Shown here piece by piece: positions 22,460 through 29,879 of a stretch of 44,619 nt of DNA; the first letter of the stretch is position 1, and each line of letters opens with the position of its first letter. The translations under genes were made by a program, and so were the position numbers. This stretch comes from Prevotella sp. Lineage in GTDB: Bacteria > Bacteroidota > Bacteroidia > Bacteroidales > Bacteroidaceae. The notes below the pieces were generated by a model that was not told where the DNA came from, searched no databases, and worked only from the letters and a program-made list of their open reading frames with translations. The DNA is taken from the NCBI GenBank assembly GCA_017470055.1, contig JAFUFD010000008.1, positions 1 to 44,619 of the forward strand, in the 5' to 3' direction.

Positions 22460-23395
22460 ATGGCAAACATCGCCCATAACTTAATTGACTTGCTTGGCAA
22501 TACCCCGTTGCTGGAGTTGAGTCACACAGAGAAAAAGGAACGGCTGAAAGCCCGTGTCATCGTGAAACTGGAGTTGTTTAACCCCGCACGAAGTGTGAAG
22601 GATCGTGTTGGTTTCGCCATGCTGGATGATGCAGAGCGTCGTGGCATAATCAATAAAAACACAACGATTATCGAGCCGACGAGTGGTAATACTGGTATCG
22701 GACTCGCTTTGATCAGTGCGATACGGGGCTATCGACTGATACTCACCATGCCAGAGGCGATGTCACTGGAACGCCGTAAACTGCTGAAGGCACTGGGAGC
22801 GGAGTTGGTACTGACCCCTGCCTATGAGGGCATGGCTGGTGCCATCCGTAAGGCACAGGAGTTAGCCCAGGAGATTGGCAATGCCTTTATTCCCCAGCAG
22901 TTTGAGAATAAGGCGAATGCGGAAATCCATCGCAAGACGACCGCAGAGGAGATTTGGCGTGACACCGACGGGAAGGTGGATATCCTCGTAGCAGGCATCG
23001 GCACGGGTGGTACCATTACTGGTGTGGGTGAAGTACTCAAAAAATACAACCCTCACATTCAAATCATTGCCGTGGAGCCAGATAGTTCACCTGTGTTAAG
23101 TGGTGGCAAGCCTGGTCCCCACAAACTGCAAGGTATTGGTGCCGGTTTCGTACCCAAAGTGTTGAATACGGCTGTCTATGATGAGATTATCCGTATCAAG
23201 GACGAAGAGGCATACGAGCGTGGACGACAACTTGCCCGTACGGATGGTGTACTGACTGGTGTGTCCTCTGCCGCTGCCGTCGCTGCCGCTATTCGTGTGG
23301 CGAAACGTCCAGAGAATGAGAAAAAGAACATTGTGGTGATTCTACCTGATACTGGTGAGCGGTATCTGAGTACACCTATTTATAATTTTGAATAA
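22460..23395 (+). CDS. cysK: Cysteine synthase (O-acetylserine sulfhydrylase)
   Basis: A 311-residue fold-type II PLP enzyme. K47 in PARSVKDR binds [14 protein letters not shown] (about 75-85) is the substrate loop and [12 protein letters not shown] (about 175-186) cradles the phosphate. It makes cysteine from O-acetylserine and sulfide, or from a thiocarboxylated carrier in CysM-type relatives such as the mycobacterial CysO partner; sequence alone does not separate these. ATG at 22460 gives the usual [18 protein letters not shown] start. First gene of an eight-gene operon ending with the JAMM protease; the next start is only two bases after its stop. Confidence 0.92.
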   Translation: MANIAHNLIDLLGNTPLLELSHTEKKERLKARVIVKLELFNPARSVKDRVGFAMLDDAERRGIINKNTTIIEPTSGNTGIGLALISAIRGYRLILTMPEAMSLERRKLLKALGAELVLTPAYEGMAGAIRKAQELAQEIGNAFIPQQFENKANAEIHRKTTAEEIWRDTDGKVDILVAGIGTGGTITGVGEVLKKYNPHIQIIAVEPDSSPVLSGGKPGPHKLQGIGAGFVPKVLNTAVYDEIIRIKDEEAYERGRQLARTDGVLTGVSSAAAVAAAIRVAKRPENEKKNIVVILPDTGERYLSTPIYNFE

Positions 23396-23397
23396 CT

Positions 23398-23877
23398 ATG
23401 AGTGATACAAAGAAACTAAGTCTGATCGCCTTCAGCGGTGATTTCGACAAGTTGACAGCAGTCTTTACCCTTGCCACGGGTGCCGCTGCCGTAGGATATG
23501 AGGTCAATATCTTCTTTACCTTCTGGGGACTGGATGCCATTAAGAAGAAGCAAGGACGCGCGTTCTTGGGCTCTAACTGGCTGACGAAGATATTCGGTTT
23601 TATGATGGGAGGTCTGAAGACGACACCCACCAGCCGTTTCAATTTCTGCGGAGCAGGTCCTAAGATTTTCCGCTACCTCATGCGTAAGAATAACGTGGCG
23701 ACCTTAGAGGAACTGGTTGACGCGGCAAAGGTATTGGGTGTCAACCTGTATGCCTGTGAGATGGCTATGCACGTGTTGGGACTGAAGAAAGAGGACTTTA
23801 TCCCTGAGGTCAAGGACGTATTAGGTGTGGCAACCTTCCTGCAACTCTCAGAGGGTGGGCGGACCATGTTTATTTAA
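23398..23877 (+). CDS. DsrE2-like sulfur-transfer protein
   Basis: A 159-residue protein of the DsrE/DsrF/DrsH-like group (DsrE2). IAFSGDFDKLTAVFTLATGAAA and VNIFFTFWGLDAIKKK are the family marks. Hydrophobic segments near 22-42 and 62-72 suggest contact with the membrane. Two cysteines, C84 in FNFCGAG and C120 in LYACEMAMHVLG, are candidates for persulfide carriage; C120 is at the position conserved in the family. DsrE2 proteins occur beside TusA and rhodanese genes in sulfur-oxidising bacteria and move sulfane sulfur. Here it stands between cysK and a TusA-like gene. Confidence 0.82.
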   Translation: MSDTKKLSLIAFSGDFDKLTAVFTLATGAAAVGYEVNIFFTFWGLDAIKKKQGRAFLGSNWLTKIFGFMMGGLKTTPTSRFNFCGAGPKIFRYLMRKNNVATLEELVDAAKVLGVNLYACEMAMHVLGLKKEDFIPEVKDVLGVATFLQLSEGGRTMFI

Positions 23878-23899
23878 GACAACTAAAAAACGAAAAGAT

Positions 23900-24124
23900 A
23901 TGGCTACAAAGACATTAGACATCACGAAGGAGCATTGCCCGATGACCTTCGTCAAGACAAAGATAGAACTGTCTAAGTTGCAGGCGGGCGATATTCTGGA
24001 GGTACTGCTCTCTGAGGGCGAGCCTTTGGACAATGTGCCACGCAATGCAGCAGATCAGGGATATGAGGTTCTCTCCGTGGAGCATGTCGAGGGAACAACA
24101 CATAAGGTAATTATCAAAAAGTAA
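23900..24124 (+). CDS. TusA-family sulfur carrier
   Basis: A 74-residue TusA/SirA-like protein. The active cysteine is C13 in EHCPMTFVKTK; the family motif CPxP is altered to CPMT. The alpha/beta two-layer pattern is complete (LDITKEHCPMTFVKTKIEL, GDILEVLLSEGEP, YEVLSVEHVEGTTHKVIIKK). TusA proteins take persulfide sulfur from a cysteine desulfurase and hand it on, often through DsrE-type partners. The start at 23900 is fixed by length; 22 bases separate it from the DsrE2-like gene and 15 from the encapsulin gene. Confidence 0.85.
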   Translation: MATKTLDITKEHCPMTFVKTKIELSKLQAGDILEVLLSEGEPLDNVPRNAADQGYEVLSVEHVEGTTHKVIIKK

Positions 24125-24139
24125 TAAAAAGACTAAACT

Positions 24140-25579
24140 ATGGCAGATTCAAATCTTCAGCGCAGTGTGACCACTGCCACCGCCAGAAAACTGGCGACCA
24201 CTACCAAGACAGCCCCACAGATGGGCAGTATTACCCCGAGACTTCTCCTGAAACTCCTTCCATGGGTTCAGGTAAGCGGTGGTACTTTCCGTGTTAACCG
24301 TACCAAAGTAGAACTCAAGAAGACGGAGCGTCTGAACATCGAATATCTGAATGGGGTTCCCTCGTTCACCGCAAAGAGCCTGAAACAGATTCCCTTGTTC
24401 TCTGCCTTCGATGATGAGATTGTCACACGCTTGGCAAGTTCTTTCGAGACCGTAGAGGTGTCCTTAGGTAATCTCTTCATCAAAGAGGGCAAGGACAAGC
24501 AGAAATTCTTCATCGTAGCAAGCGGACAGGCTGAGGTCATCAACAAAGGTCCCCACGGTGAGGAACTGCGTATCGCCTTGCTGGATGATGGTGAGTTCTT
24601 CGGTGAGGCCGATCTCCTGAACGATGCCACTTCCACCGTCAGTGTGCGTGCCGTCACTCCTTCCGTATTCCTCTCCCTAAGACTCTCTGAGTTGGAGAAG
24701 TTCATCAAGGAGGTTCCCGATTTCCGCCAGAAGTTCCAGAAGGCTGTCGACAAGCAGTTGCGCCTGAAGGCTACCGTCAATGACCATGGTGAGAAGCATA
24801 TCGACCTGGTCAGCGGTCATGAGGAGGATAACATCATCCCTGAGACCTATATCGACTACGAGGAGAATCCGACTGAGTACAGCCTTAACACCTTGCAGAC
24901 CGTGGTACGTGTCCACACTCGTGTCAGTGATCTCTATAATAATCCTTATAACCAGTTGGAAGAGCAACTGCGCCTCTCTATAGAGAGTATCAAGGAGCGT
25001 CAAGAATGGGAACTCATCAACAATGCCCAGTTCGGACTCCTTGCCAGTGTCAGTCCAGCCCATCGCATCACCACCCGCTACGGAACGCCGACCCCCGATG
25101 ACCTTGACGAACTGCTGTCGCTGGTATGGAAGGAGCCCGCTTTCTTCATCGCCCACCCACGTGCTATTGCTGCCTTTGAGCGTGAGTGCACATGGCGTGG
25201 CGTACCACCTGTGACCACCGACCTCTTTGGTACTAAGGTCATCTTATGGCGTGGGGTACCCCTGATTCCGTCTGACAAGGTAGAGGTAGAGGGACAGTTC
25301 CTGACTGGTCGTGGCGTAGGAACAACGAAGATTATCCTTGTTCGTACTGGTGAGAAGAACCAGGGTGTGGTAGGCCTGCACCAGAGCGGTATTCCAGGAG
25401 AGATTGCTCCATCACTCAGTGCCCGCCTGATGGGACTCGACAAGTTTGGTGTCGCCTCCTATCTGCTGACCAAGTATTTCAGCCTTGCCGCCCTGACTGA
25501 TGACGCTATTGCCGTCCTTGAGAATGTGGAGGTAGGCTACTACCACGACTATCAGCATCGTAACAAAGTAGAGAAATAA
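24140..25579 (+). CDS. Family 2B encapsulin shell protein with cNMP-binding-like domain
   Basis: A 479-residue shell protein with the family 2B architecture: an encapsulin (HK97-fold) capsid protein holding a cyclic-nucleotide-binding domain. The N-terminal arm and first shell part run to about 80 (LLLKLLPWVQVSGGTFRVNR), the cNMP-like domain covers about 84-205 (IPLFSAF, FFIVASGQAEVINKG, GEFFGEADLL), and the shell fold resumes to the end (NPYNQLEEQLRLSIESIKERQEWELINN, ITTRYGTPTPDDLDEL). The phosphate-binding cassette GEADLLNDATSTVSV lacks the usual Arg (Ser165 in its place), so ordinary cAMP binding is doubtful. The cysteine desulfurase gene three bases downstream is the expected cargo. It should build a closed nanocompartment in the cytosol. 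Confidence 0.9.
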   Translation: MADSNLQRSVTTATARKLATTTKTAPQMGSITPRLLLKLLPWVQVSGGTFRVNRTKVELKKTERLNIEYLNGVPSFTAKSLKQIPLFSAFDDEIVTRLASSFETVEVSLGNLFIKEGKDKQKFFIVASGQAEVINKGPHGEELRIALLDDGEFFGEADLLNDATSTVSVRAVTPSVFLSLRLSELEKFIKEVPDFRQKFQKAVDKQLRLKATVNDHGEKHIDLVSGHEEDNIIPETYIDYEENPTEYSLNTLQTVVRVHTRVSDLYNNPYNQLEEQLRLSIESIKERQEWELINNAQFGLLASVSPAHRITTRYGTPTPDDLDELLSLVWKEPAFFIAHPRAIAAFERECTWRGVPPVTTDLFGTKVILWRGVPLIPSDKVEVEGQFLTGRGVGTTKIILVRTGEKNQGVVGLHQSGIPGEIAPSLSARLMGLDKFGVASYLLTKYFSLAALTDDAIAVLENVEVGYYHDYQHRNKVEK

Positions 25580-25582
25580 AGA

Positions 25583-27094
25583 ATGATAGAGACATTCAAT
25601 AACCCTTATTCCGAACAAGACACACTGGTGTTGGAGGCATTGCGCCGTGTGGCTCAGGAATACTGCCCAGACGAGGTGCGGGCTGAACGCCAGGCAATAC
25701 TGCCTGACGAGCAGTTGAACCTCGATGCGCTGGAACTGCCGTTCGGCATGAAGCGTCCTGCTAAGGAGAATGCGGCGACACCGCATTCTACCCAGGAGGC
25801 ATTGCCTGTCGACAATGGCTTCGGCATCGGTATCCCTGAGACCCAGAAACTACGCCAGTTGCACTATGAGGAAGCCGACACACTGGACTCCGACCAGATC
25901 AAGAAGGACTTCCCCGTCTTGCAGCAGAAGGTGAACGGGCATGATCTTGTATGGCTGGATAACGGTGCTACGACACAGAAGCCCAATGCGGTGATTGACA
26001 AGATATCGGATTATTACCGCAACTATAACTCGAACATTCACCGTGGTGCCCATACCTTGGCGGCACGTGCGACGGATGCTTACGAGGATGCACGCCAGAA
26101 GATAGCCAACTTCATCAATGCGCCGTCTTCCGACAATATCGTCTTCGTGCGTGGTACCACTGAGGGCATCAACCTCGTGGCACAAACCTTCGGCAGACAG
26201 TACCTTGGGGCTGGGGACAATGTCATTGTCTCGGAACTGGACCACCACGCCAATATCGTGCCGTGGCAGCGTATCGCCCAAGAGCGTGGCGCTGACTTGT
26301 TAGCCATTCCTACCGACCAGAACGGAGACCTCATCCTCTCGGAACTGGAGCGTCTCATCACCCCTCGTACACGAGTGGTCTCTGTTGGACATGTCAACAA
26401 CACGTTCGGAACGATCAATGACGTGCAGCGCATCATTGATATCGCTCACTCCCACCATGTGCCTGTCCTCATTGACGGTGCACAGTCGATTGCCCATACA
26501 CCTGTCGACGTGCAGGCACTGGGAGCCGATTTCTTCGTTTTCTCTGGTCATAAGATCTATGGACCCAACGGTATTGGTGCGGTATATATCAGTAAGGAGT
26601 GGATTGACAAACTACAACCCTGGCAGGGTGGTGGCAATATGATCAAGGATGTGACGATAGAGCATACTGAGTACAATCAGGCACCAGCACGTTATGAGGC
26701 TGGTACGCCTAATGTGGCTGATGCCATCGGACTGGGTGCTGCCCTCGACTACGTGAGCCGTATTGGAATCCGCAATATCGAGCACCACGAGCACCAACTC
26801 ACAGAGTATGCCCGTGAGCAACTGGCACAGGTGCCTGGGTTACACCTTATCGGCAATCCCAAGCATCGTGTCTCTGTTGTCAGTTTCTACCTTGACAATA
26901 TTCCTGTACCTGAGGTGGGGACACTACTCGACAAGGAGGGCATCGCTGTCCGTGCAGGTCACCATTGTGCCCAACCCGCCCTTCGTGCCTTGGGACATGA
27001 GATGTCTGTCCGTCCCACCTTCGCACTCTATAATACACGTGAGGATGTCGACAAACTCGTTATCGCCTTGCGGAAAATCGTAAACAGCAAGTAA
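25583..27094 (+). CDS. Cysteine desulfurase with N-terminal extension (probable encapsulin cargo)
   Basis: A 503-residue desulfurase of the SufS type. Residues from about 106 on form the enzyme: PLP lysine K324 in FSGHKIYGPNG, D298 and Q301 in LIDGAQSIAH, H221/H222 in ELDHHANIV and the catalytic C462 in VRAGHHCAQPAL. It takes sulfur from cysteine as a persulfide. Before it are about 105 residues with few fixed secondary elements, acidic and proline-containing, including LNLDALELPFGMKRP (46-60). Ordinary SufS proteins are about 405 aa. Long disordered N-termini on desulfurases packaged in family 2 encapsulins serve for loading, so this should be the cargo. No sufE, sufB or sufC is nearby. Confidence 0.9.
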   Translation: MIETFNNPYSEQDTLVLEALRRVAQEYCPDEVRAERQAILPDEQLNLDALELPFGMKRPAKENAATPHSTQEALPVDNGFGIGIPETQKLRQLHYEEADTLDSDQIKKDFPVLQQKVNGHDLVWLDNGATTQKPNAVIDKISDYYRNYNSNIHRGAHTLAARATDAYEDARQKIANFINAPSSDNIVFVRGTTEGINLVAQTFGRQYLGAGDNVIVSELDHHANIVPWQRIAQERGADLLAIPTDQNGDLILSELERLITPRTRVVSVGHVNNTFGTINDVQRIIDIAHSHHVPVLIDGAQSIAHTPVDVQALGADFFVFSGHKIYGPNGIGAVYISKEWIDKLQPWQGGGNMIKDVTIEHTEYNQAPARYEAGTPNVADAIGLGAALDYVSRIGIRNIEHHEHQLTEYAREQLAQVPGLHLIGNPKHRVSVVSFYLDNIPVPEVGTLLDKEGIAVRAGHHCAQPALRALGHEMSVRPTFALYNTREDVDKLVIALRKIVNSK

Positions 27095-27111
27095 ATATAA
27101 AAAGAATAAAA

Positions 27112-27324
27112 ATGGCAAAGATTATAGTAAATGGTGAGGCACAGGAAGTGCAACTTCCACTCACCTTGACAGAGTTAATCAAACAGAATGACGTACAGCA
27201 GCCAGAAATGGTTAGCGTACAGGTAAATGAGGACTTCACTGACCGCTCAGAATGGGACGGTATCCAGATCAAGGAAGGCGACACCGTTGATTTCCTGTAC
27301 TTCATGGGAGGAGGATCACGATGA
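27112..27324 (+). CDS. ThiS-like sulfur carrier protein with masked C-terminus
   Basis: A 70-residue beta-grasp carrier. It has the ThiS pattern: MAKIIVNGEAQEVQLPLTLTELI, V-S-V-Q-V-N-E, then IKEGDTVDFLYFMGGG near the end. Functional carriers end in Gly-Gly, whose carboxylate is adenylated and thiolated. This one ends GGGSR, so two or three residues must be removed first. The same design is known for HcyS of Wolinella and CysO-type systems with a JAMM protease. The stop overlaps the E1 gene (ATGA). It can act in thiazole synthesis as well, but no thi genes are present in this window. Confidence 0.85.
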   Translation: MAKIIVNGEAQEVQLPLTLTELIKQNDVQQPEMVSVQVNEDFTDRSEWDGIQIKEGDTVDFLYFMGGGSR

Positions 27325-28133
27325 TTGACTTCACAGAAGAGCAGATACAACGCTATTCACGCCATATCCTCTTGCAGGATGTAGGCGTGGAGGGACAGGA
27401 GAAGATTTTCAACGCAAAGGTGCTGGTCGTTGGTGCTGGTGGCTTGGGAGCCCCTGTCTCCCTCTATCTTGCGGCAGCGGGTATCGGACGGATCGGTATT
27501 ATAGATGCCGATGTGGTCGACCTCTCTAACCTACAGCGGCAGGTTATCCACTTCACCAAGGATGTGGGCGTGCCTAAGGTTGAGAGTGCCAAAGAGAAAA
27601 TCCTTGCCATCAATCCTGATGTGAAGGTGGATACTTTCCATGAGTTCCTTTGGTCGGGTAATGCCCTGGATATCATCAAGGAATATGACTTCATCGTCGA
27701 TGGCACAGACAACTTCCCTGTGAAGTTTCTCATTAACGATGCCTGTGTGATGGCTGGCAAGCCTTTCTCACATGGAGGCATCCTGCGCTTCAACGGACAG
27801 ACGTTTACGCACCTGCCTGGTACCGCCTGCTATCGCTGTTTCTTCAAGGAGCCGCCACCCCCAGGAGCCGTACCCACCTGCTCACAGGCTGGTGTCTTAG
27901 GAGCCATCGCTGGTATGTTAGGCACTATCCAGGCTGCTGAGACCTTAAAGTATTTCACGGGTGTTGGTGAGTTATTGACCAACCGCCTGTTGACCTTCGA
28001 TGCCAAGACAATGCAGTTCCGTACCATCCCTGTTAAACAACGTCCTTCGTGTGCCATCTGTGGAGAGCATCCTACCATCACGGAGTTGATAGACTATGAA
28101 CAGGCCGCTTGTGACCTCAAAACTGCCCATTAG
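27321..28133 (+). CDS. E1-like sulfur-carrier adenylyltransferase (MoeB/ThiF family)
   Basis: A 270-residue E1-like enzyme that adenylates the C-terminal glycine of a ubiquitin-like sulfur carrier. The ATP-binding region GAGGLGAPVSLYLAAAGIGRIGIID (38-62), the NLQRQ helix, D127/D130 in VDGTDNF, and the zinc cysteines C170, C173, C244 and C247 are all visible. C187 in PPGAVPTCSQAG is the usual active cysteine. There is no C-terminal rhodanese domain (unlike MoeZ), so sulfur must come from another protein, which fits the TusA/DsrE2/desulfurase genes upstream. Overlap with the carrier gene by four bases and a three-base gap to the protease gene show tight coupling. Confidence 0.92.
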   Translation: MIDFTEEQIQRYSRHILLQDVGVEGQEKIFNAKVLVVGAGGLGAPVSLYLAAAGIGRIGIIDADVVDLSNLQRQVIHFTKDVGVPKVESAKEKILAINPDVKVDTFHEFLWSGNALDIIKEYDFIVDGTDNFPVKFLINDACVMAGKPFSHGGILRFNGQTFTHLPGTACYRCFFKEPPPPGAVPTCSQAGVLGAIAGMLGTIQAAETLKYFTGVGELLTNRLLTFDAKTMQFRTIPVKQRPSCAICGEHPTITELIDYEQAACDLKTAH

Positions 28134-28136
28134 CCC

Positions 28137-28523
28137 ATGAGAATCAATGAAAATGTCATCAAAGAACTGATAGCACAGGCTCAGAAGGATGCCCCTAATG
28201 AGACCTGTGGCTATCTCTTAGGTGTTGACGATGTCGTCACGGAGAACTACTGGATGGAGAATATTGACCATTCGCCGGAGCATTTTGCCTTCGCTCCTAA
28301 GGACCAGTTTGCCGCACTGAAGTACGCACGCTCGAAAGGGCAGAGGATTCTTGCCAACTGGCACAGCCATCCCGCTTCTCCCTCACGTCCCTCACAAGAG
28401 GATCTACGCCTTGCCAACGACCCTACCATCCGCTATGCCATCCTCTCCCTGCATGAAGGCATCCACCTCAACTCCTTTAAGATTCTTAACGGGGAGGTGA
28501 TTGATAAGGAGCAGCATCTGTGA
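28137..28523 (+). CDS. JAMM/MPN+ metalloprotease (Mec/HcyD-like)
   Basis: A 128-residue minimal JAMM peptidase. The zinc site is complete: E22 in NETCGYLLG and H76, H78 and D89 in WHSHPASPSRPSQED. In Mycobacterium, Mec+ frees cysteine from CysO; in Wolinella, HcyD trims the carrier tail and can release the amino acid product. Here it ends an operon with a carrier that needs trimming, so either or both functions fit. The last 38 bases overlap the convergent tcdA gene. No signal peptide is present, so it is cytosolic. Confidence 0.9.
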   Translation: MRINENVIKELIAQAQKDAPNETCGYLLGVDDVVTENYWMENIDHSPEHFAFAPKDQFAALKYARSKGQRILANWHSHPASPSRPSQEDLRLANDPTIRYAILSLHEGIHLNSFKILNGEVIDKEQHL

Positions 28524-29310
28524 TGTCCTGAATCACCAAACCTGCAAGCATAAAGCCAAAGATAGCGGTGATATGGGCAAGGGTACCATTGATTTGCGCC
28601 TTGGAGGAGCACCACTCATGGTTCAGCAAGGCAGGATCACCAGGACCATTCTTTGCCTTGGGGCACATACACTGCTCCGTGCCACAAGTGGCGTTATGAC
28701 CTCTGTTCTGTAAGAGTTCATCAGAGAAGACACATTGGAATTTCCGCTTTGGGAAGCGTTTCTGCTTCTTAAAGCGGTTTCTTAATGCGCGAGCCAGTGG
28801 GTCACCCTTTACCTTCCAGAACTCCGCCACCTGAATCCTCGTCGGGTCGAGTTTCAGGGCGGCACCCATCGACGAGAAGAACCTTGCCTTCGTCTGACAG
28901 GCGAGTTCTATCAGCAATGCCTTGTCTTTCAGTGAGTCGATGGCATCGATGATGTAGTCGTATGTCTCAAGGTGGAAATCAGGAACCGTCTCTTCCGTGA
29001 ATATCTTCTGCAAGGCCGTGATCTCCGCACTGGGATTGATGGTCAGCAGACGCTCTCTGAGAGCCTGCACTTTCACCTGCCCCACCGTTTTTGTTGTCGC
29101 CATCAGTTGGCGGTTGATATTGGTGATGCACACACGATCGGAGTCGACAATCGCCAATTGCCGTATACCACTACGAACCAGACTCTCAGCACACCAAGAG
29201 CCAACACCGCCCACACCAAAGATAATCACCCGCTGTTGGGCAATTCGGTCTACCGTCTCATTGCCTAACAATAGTTCTGTACGTCTGAATATCGCTTGTT
29301 CTATCGCCAT
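28486..29310 (-). CDS. tcdA: tRNA threonylcarbamoyladenosine dehydratase
   Basis: A 274-residue E1-like ATPase of the TcdA/CsdL group, which cyclises the t6A37 base of ANN-decoding tRNAs to ct6A. GVGGVGSWCAESLVRSGIRQLAIVDSD (about 32-58) is the nucleotide fold, followed by TNINRQLMATT and D-A-I-D-S-L. The later part (VFSDELLQN and a Cys-rich CGTEQCMCP) is typical of TcdA rather than ThiF. The E. coli protein works with the CsdA/CsdE sulfur system, so its presence beside desulfurase genes may matter. The stop lies inside the JAMM gene. ATG at 29310 is preferred to 29316. It overlaps ridA near 29313 only if the earlier start is used. Confidence 0.88.
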   Translation of the reverse strand: MAIEQAIFRRTELLLGNETVDRIAQQRVIIFGVGGVGSWCAESLVRSGIRQLAIVDSDRVCITNINRQLMATTKTVGQVKVQALRERLLTINPSAEITALQKIFTEETVPDFHLETYDYIIDAIDSLKDKALLIELACQTKARFFSSMGAALKLDPTRIQVAEFWKVKGDPLARALRNRFKKQKRFPKRKFQCVFSDELLQNRGHNATCGTEQCMCPKAKNGPGDPALLNHEWCSSKAQINGTLAHITAIFGFMLAGLVIQDITDAAPYQSPPR

Positions 29311-29312
29311 CC

Positions 29313-29687
29313 TCACTTCTCCGCAATGACCTCTATCTCTACCATGGCGCCTTTGGGCAGTGTCTTAACGGCAACGGCGGAACGGGCGGGATAAGGCTGC
29401 GTGAAGAACTCCGCATAAACATCGTTCATCGCTGCGAAGTCCGCCATATCTGCAAGAAATACCGTTGTCTTGACAACGTGGCTCATGTCAGTGCCTACCT
29501 CCTCCAGTATTTCCTTGACATTATTGAGCGACTGGCGGGTCTGCTCTTGGATACCTCCCTCCACGAAACTCCCCGTGTTCGGGTCAATGGGAATCTGTCC
29601 TGAGGTGTAGATGAGATTCCCTACTTGGATAGCCTGGCTATACGGTCCGATAGCGGCAGGTGCTTTTTTGGTGTTGATTGCTTTCAT
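29313..29687 (-). CDS. ridA: RidA family enamine/imine deaminase
   Basis: A 124-residue RidA/YjgF protein. Hallmarks are APAAIGPYSQAI near the start, LIYTSGQIP, VVKTTVFLADM and the C-terminal PARSAVAVKTLPKGAMVEIEVIA with the substrate-binding Arg. RidA hydrolyses reactive 2-aminoacrylate, which PLP enzymes such as cysteine desulfhydrases and C-S lyases release, so it fits next to a region rich in PLP sulfur enzymes. It is followed by tcdA on the same strand with hardly any gap. Confidence 0.93.
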   Translation of the reverse strand: MKAINTKKAPAAIGPYSQAIQVGNLIYTSGQIPIDPNTGSFVEGGIQEQTRQSLNNVKEILEEVGTDMSHVVKTTVFLADMADFAAMNDVYAEFFTQPYPARSAVAVKTLPKGAMVEIEVIAEK

Positions 29688-29704
29688 ATCTCACTAATTT
29701 TCGG

Positions 29705-29731
29705 CAAAGATACGAAATTCTTCTGAAGAAT
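29705..29731 (-). promoter_or_regulatory. ridA promoter with embedded palindrome
   Basis: TATCTTTG (29705-29712) on the - strand is a full -7 element, 17 bases from the ATG. In the spacer upstream is the perfect palindrome ATTCTTC-T-GAAGAAT (29717-29731), well placed for a repressor. Confidence 0.5.
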
Positions 29732-29824
29732 CCATCATTCCTCCCAATCATTTCATGGGTCATACCAAACTTATGTTATGAAAAATGCCATTCAAAGGGT
29801 ATTGTGGGAATGTGAATTTCGCCG

Positions 29825-29832
29825 TACCTTTG
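29825..29832 (+). promoter_or_regulatory. -7 element of the Cys-leader/SusCD operon
   Basis: TACCTTTG, full match. A partial -33 (TTGT) is at 29802-29805. Start near 29839, leader peptide ATG at 29880. Confidence 0.6.
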
Positions 29833-29879
29833 CATCGTCGAACAGTTACAATGTTTTTTAATTAAAATTGAATAAAGTT

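Noticed and set aside
24140-25579. CRP/FNR-type transcription regulator
   Set aside because: A cNMP-like domain is present, but there is no C-terminal helix-turn-helix and the remaining sequence fits the encapsulin shell fold.
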